Positions 5,217 to 7,366 of a stretch of 7,366 nt of DNA are shown in pieces. The stretch is from CAZKGE01 sp964541695. Lineage in GTDB: Bacteria; Bacillota; Clostridia; Christensenellales; CAG-138. The stretch spans positions 1 through 7,366 of the forward strand of contig CAZIRB010000107.1 of NCBI GenBank assembly GCA_964541695.1. The letters are read 5' to 3'. Numbering within the stretch: the stretch's first letter is position 1; every line of letters starts with the position of its first letter. The translations under genes and the position numbers were made by a program. Under the pieces are notes generated by a model. It saw only the letters and a list, made by a program, of their open reading frames with translations. It searched no databases and had not been told where the DNA came from.

Positions 5217-5354
5217 GGAGCCCGCAACGTTCCCTTAGCGGGAGCTTAAAGGCGGAGCCCGCAACGTTCCCTTGGCGGGAGCTTAAAGGCGGAGCCCGCA
5301 ACGTTCCCCCTGGACGGAGGTTTGGAGGCGGAGCCTCCAACGTATCCTTTCTCC
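5214..5354. repeat. 37-base tandem repeat, four copies (last partial)
   Basis: Units lie at 5214-5250, 5251-5287, 5288-5326 (39 bases) and 5327-5354 (partial). The first two differ at one position only. Each begins GGCGGAGCC and contains CAACGT. The junction between units (GCGGG, eight bases, GGCGGAGCCCGC) is a variant of the end of the 115-base repeat just before, so the array probably grew by local duplication of that end. The last unit boundary forms an 8-bp hairpin with loop GGA (5322-5340). Confidence 0.85.
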
Positions 5355-5375
5355 TGGCGCACAAGCGTTCCCCCC

Positions 5376-5403
5376 AAACAAAATCCCCGCCGGAGCGGGG
5401 ATT
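5376..5403 (-). terminator. Rho-independent terminator of the IspH-S1 gene
   Basis: On the minus strand AATCCCCGC (5403-5395) pairs perfectly over nine bases with GCGGGGATT (5390-5382) around loop TCCG, then TTTTGTTTG follows. It starts 26 bases after the stop codon of the S1-domain gene. Confidence 0.92.
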
Positions 5404-5429
5404 GTTCATTTTACGTTCGCGTCGCCGCG

Positions 5430-7366
5430 TCAGTCGTCGGTTTTGAGGTCCTTGAACAGGTCGGCCAGCGACGTGGTGGTCGTCTGGACCGGCGGCAGAT
5501 CGTAATCGCCGTCCTCGCTGCGGCGGCGATGATCGCGCCGGTCGCCGTCGCCGGACGAACCGCCCGTACGCTCCGTCGACCGCTCGCTCCTGCGCTGCTG
5601 CGTCACCTGCTGCGTGCTCTCGCGCTCCCGGCTGCGCTGCTCCTGGCGCTCCGCGTACTGGCGGTCGCGCTCGGCCTTCTCGGCCGCGAGCTTCTCGGCG
5701 ATCTCGGGATTCTCCTCGATGATCGCGTCCTTGCGCGACAGGCTGATGCGCTTGGCCTCGGGATTGACGTCGAGCACCTTGCAGCGCACGATGTCGCCGA
5801 CGTTGATCGCATCCTCGACCTTGGCCACGCGGCGCACGTCCACCTGCGAGATATGAATCAAGCCGTCGATCGTGCTCTCGAGCGCGACGAACGCGCCGAA
5901 CGGCACGATGCGGACCACCTTGCCCTCGACGATCGAGCCGACCGGGTATTTCCTGTCCGCCTGCGTCCAGGGCTTCGGCTGCAGCTGCTTATAGCCCAGC
6001 GAAACGCGCTCCTTGTCGACGTCGACGTTCAGGATCAGCACCTCGATCTCCTGGCCGATGGCGAACACGTCGGACGGGTGCTTCACGCGCCCCCAGGCCG
6101 CGTCGGTCACATGCACGAGGCCGTCGATGCCGCCGATGTCGACGAACGCGCCGAAATCCGTGATCCTGCGCACGATGCCGTGGACCTTGCTGCCCACGAC
6201 GAGCAACTCCCACTTCTTTTTCTTTTCGGAAGCCGCCTCGGCGAGGAGGACCTGCTTCTGGGAGGCGACGATGCGCTTCCGGTCCTTATCGACCTCGAGG
6301 ACCTTGAGCTTCATGGGCTTGCCCACGTACTCGGACAGGTTCTCGATGTATTTTGTGGAGACCTGCGACGCCGGCACGAACGCGCGGATGCCGTTGATGT
6401 CGGCGATCACGCCGCCCTTGACGACCTCCTTGCCCACCGCGTCGAACGTCTTCTCCTCGAGCTCCGTGTCCTGCATCAGCTCGTCCCAGAGCTTCTTGCC
6501 CTCGACGTTCTTGCGCGAAAGCAGCACGTTGCCGTCGCCGTCGTTAACCTTGATGACCTCCACGTCGATAGAATCGCCTTCCTTGAGGAGGTCGTCCGGC
6601 TTGGCTTCCGGATCGGAGGAAAACTCGTTCTTAGGGATCAGACCGTCGGACTTATAGCCGATATTGACAAAGACCTCGCCGTCCACAATCGAGATCACGG
6701 TGCCCGTGATCACCTGCCCGCCGCGGATGCGCGTCATGGTCTTTTCGAACGCTTCTGCGAACTCCGAGGACTCCTCGTCCTCTTTTTTCGTTGCCTTTTT
6801 CACGGCGCTCTTCACCTTCGCCGCTGCTTCCGCAATGCCGTCCTTGACGTCGTCCGCGGCGTCGGCGAGCTTATCGAGCACGACGGGCGCGGCGGCCTTG
6901 GCTTTGTCCAGCGCCTCCTCGGCGTCTTCCTTGACGTCGGAGAACGCGTCGGCGAGCTTATCCAGCACGACGGGCGCGGCGGCCTTCGCCTTGTCGAGCG
7001 CTTCCTCAGCGTCTTCCTTGACGTCGGAGAGCGCGTCGGCAAGCTTCTCGGCCTGTTCGCGCACGAGGGGTCTGGCATCCTCAATGATCTTGCGGGCCTT
7101 TTCGGCAACGGTATCGAACAATCCTTCGGCACCCTCCCGGATGTCCTCAGCGGCATCCGCGATGGCAGCCTTGACGGAATCTGCGGTCACGGTCTCCTTG
7201 GGCTTGGATTCCGCGTCCACGGTTCCATGGGTTCCGACGATTTCCTCGGCGGGAGCTGCCGCTTCAATGGTTTCAATCGTCGTTTTTTCGAGTTCGCTCA
7301 TTCCTTGTACAACCTCCCTAATCATCCGGTCCGGCGTCGATGCGCCCGCAACAATACCTATTATAT
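5430..7366 (-). CDS. IspH-ribosomal protein S1 fusion, 5' part outside the window
   Basis: The frame is open to the window edge. Its first visible residues, IIGIVAGASTPDRMIREVV, are the C-terminus of IspH, the [4Fe-4S] enzyme making IPP and DMAPP from HMBPP; the Ser in AGASTP is a known substrate-binding position. Numbering from the Met codon at 7325 (631 residues to the stop), residues 50-181 form an Ala/Lys/Asp/Glu-rich helical segment with 29-residue repeats. Four S1 RNA-binding domains follow at about 203-272, 288-356, 376-446 and 461-532; the third (ITDFGAFVDIGGIDGLVHV) is the most canonical. Residues 540-610 are a charged, Arg/Gln/Ser-rich disordered tail, ending SLADLFKDLKTDD. S1 delivers mRNA to the 30S subunit. 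IspH-S1 fusions are known in Clostridia; the long helical insert is the unusual part. An internal start at 7301 is possible. Confidence 0.92.
   Translation of the reverse strand, partial: IIGIVAGASTPDRMIREVVQGMSELEKTTIETIEAAAPAEEIVGTHGTVDAESKPKETVTADSVKAAIADAAEDIREGAEGLFDTVAEKARKIIEDARPLVREQAEKLADALSDVKEDAEEALDKAKAAAPVVLDKLADAFSDVKEDAEEALDKAKAAAPVVLDKLADAADDVKDGIAEAAAKVKSAVKKATKKEDEESSEFAEAFEKTMTRIRGGQVITGTVISIVDGEVFVNIGYKSDGLIPKNEFSSDPEAKPDDLLKEGDSIDVEVIKVNDGDGNVLLSRKNVEGKKLWDELMQDTELEEKTFDAVGKEVVKGGVIADINGIRAFVPASQVSTKYIENLSEYVGKPMKLKVLEVDKDRKRIVASQKQVLLAEAASEKKKKWELLVVGSKVHGIVRRITDFGAFVDIGGIDGLVHVTDAAWGRVKHPSDVFAIGQEIEVLILNVDVDKERVSLGYKQLQPKPWTQADRKYPVGSIVEGKVVRIVPFGAFVALESTIDGLIHISQVDVRRVAKVEDAINVGDIVRCKVLDVNPEAKRISLSRKDAIIEENPEIAEKLAAEKAERDRQYAERQEQRSRERESTQQVTQQRRSERSTERTGGSSGDGDRRDHRRRSEDGDYDLPPVQTTTTSLADLFKDLKTDD
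6783..7043 (-). repeat. 87-base in-frame repeat, three copies, in the IspH-S1 gene
   Basis: The copies lie at 6957-7043, 6870-6956 and 6783-6869 and encode residues 95-123, 124-152 and 153-181 (numbering from 7325). The first two differ at one residue (Leu or Phe at position 5) and read LADA(L/F)SDVKEDAEEALDK, then AKAAAPVVLDK. The third keeps only the LADA..DVK start and the Ala/Lys periodicity. The near identity points to recent duplication or ongoing copy correction. Confidence 0.9.
7299..7318 (-). promoter_or_regulatory. Possible internal ribosome binding site for a separate S1 product
   Basis: GGGAGG (7313-7318) stands 11 bases before the ATG at 7301-7299, in frame with the fusion gene. 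That start would give a protein beginning MSELEKTT, exactly after the IspH domain. The sequence also encodes the end of IspH (IREVVQG), so the match may be chance. Confidence 0.4.

Noticed and set aside
4964..5354. CRISPR array
   Set aside because: The repeats are directly adjacent without unique spacers of constant length, and the 37-base units are near-identical throughout.
4780..5409. Open frame of 209 codons on the minus strand across the palindromic repeat block
   Set aside because: Its sequence is simply the translated repeats, with no recognisable domain, and it crosses the terminator of the IspH-S1 gene.
6013..6657. Plus-strand open frame of 214 codons, Ser/Thr-rich
   Set aside because: It is antisense to the S1 domains; Ser/Thr richness is typical of reading such genes backwards.

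Overview
The window looks like chromosomal DNA from a GC-rich member of the Clostridia (Firmicutes), probably an Oscillospiraceae/Ruminococcaceae-type anaerobe. The signs are the infC-rpmI-rplT operon with a TrmH-type methyltransferase gene after it, strong AGGAGG ribosome binding sites, and an IspH-ribosomal protein S1 fusion gene, an arrangement known mainly from Clostridia. This placement is inference from gene content and not from a marker search.

Layout: rpmB (bL28) is alone on the plus strand at the left end, with its own promoter and terminator. It converges with a minus-strand unit that reads, right to left, TrmH-family RNA 2'-O-methyltransferase, nicotinamidase/isochorismatase-like cysteine hydrolase, then a fucosyltransferase-like glycosyltransferase. 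The last is clearly lower in GC than its surroundings and its final codons run into the rpmB terminator. Upstream of that unit, behind a terminator and a new promoter, is the minus-strand operon infC-rpmI-rplT. It has a near-perfect sigma-A promoter, a leader of about 130 nt that can form an attenuator hairpin, and an infC start that appears to be the rare codon AUC.

Next are two small unrecognised genes in divergent orientation (72 aa on minus, 128 aa on plus). A gene-free block of about 575 bases follows, packed with palindromes and short tandem repeats and bounded by a terminator on each side. The right third is one long minus-strand gene that runs off the window: the last residues of IspH (HMBPP reductase), an Ala/Lys/Glu/Asp-rich helical segment with 29-residue repeats, four S1 domains and a charged disordered tail.

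Most of the window serves translation (bL28, bL35, bL20, IF3, S1, an RNA methyltransferase). I did not find a convincing undescribed multi-gene system. The points most worth checking are the AUC start and attenuator of infC, the helical repeat insert in the IspH-S1 fusion, the low-GC glycosyltransferase cassette, the palindromic repeat block and the orphan divergent gene pair.
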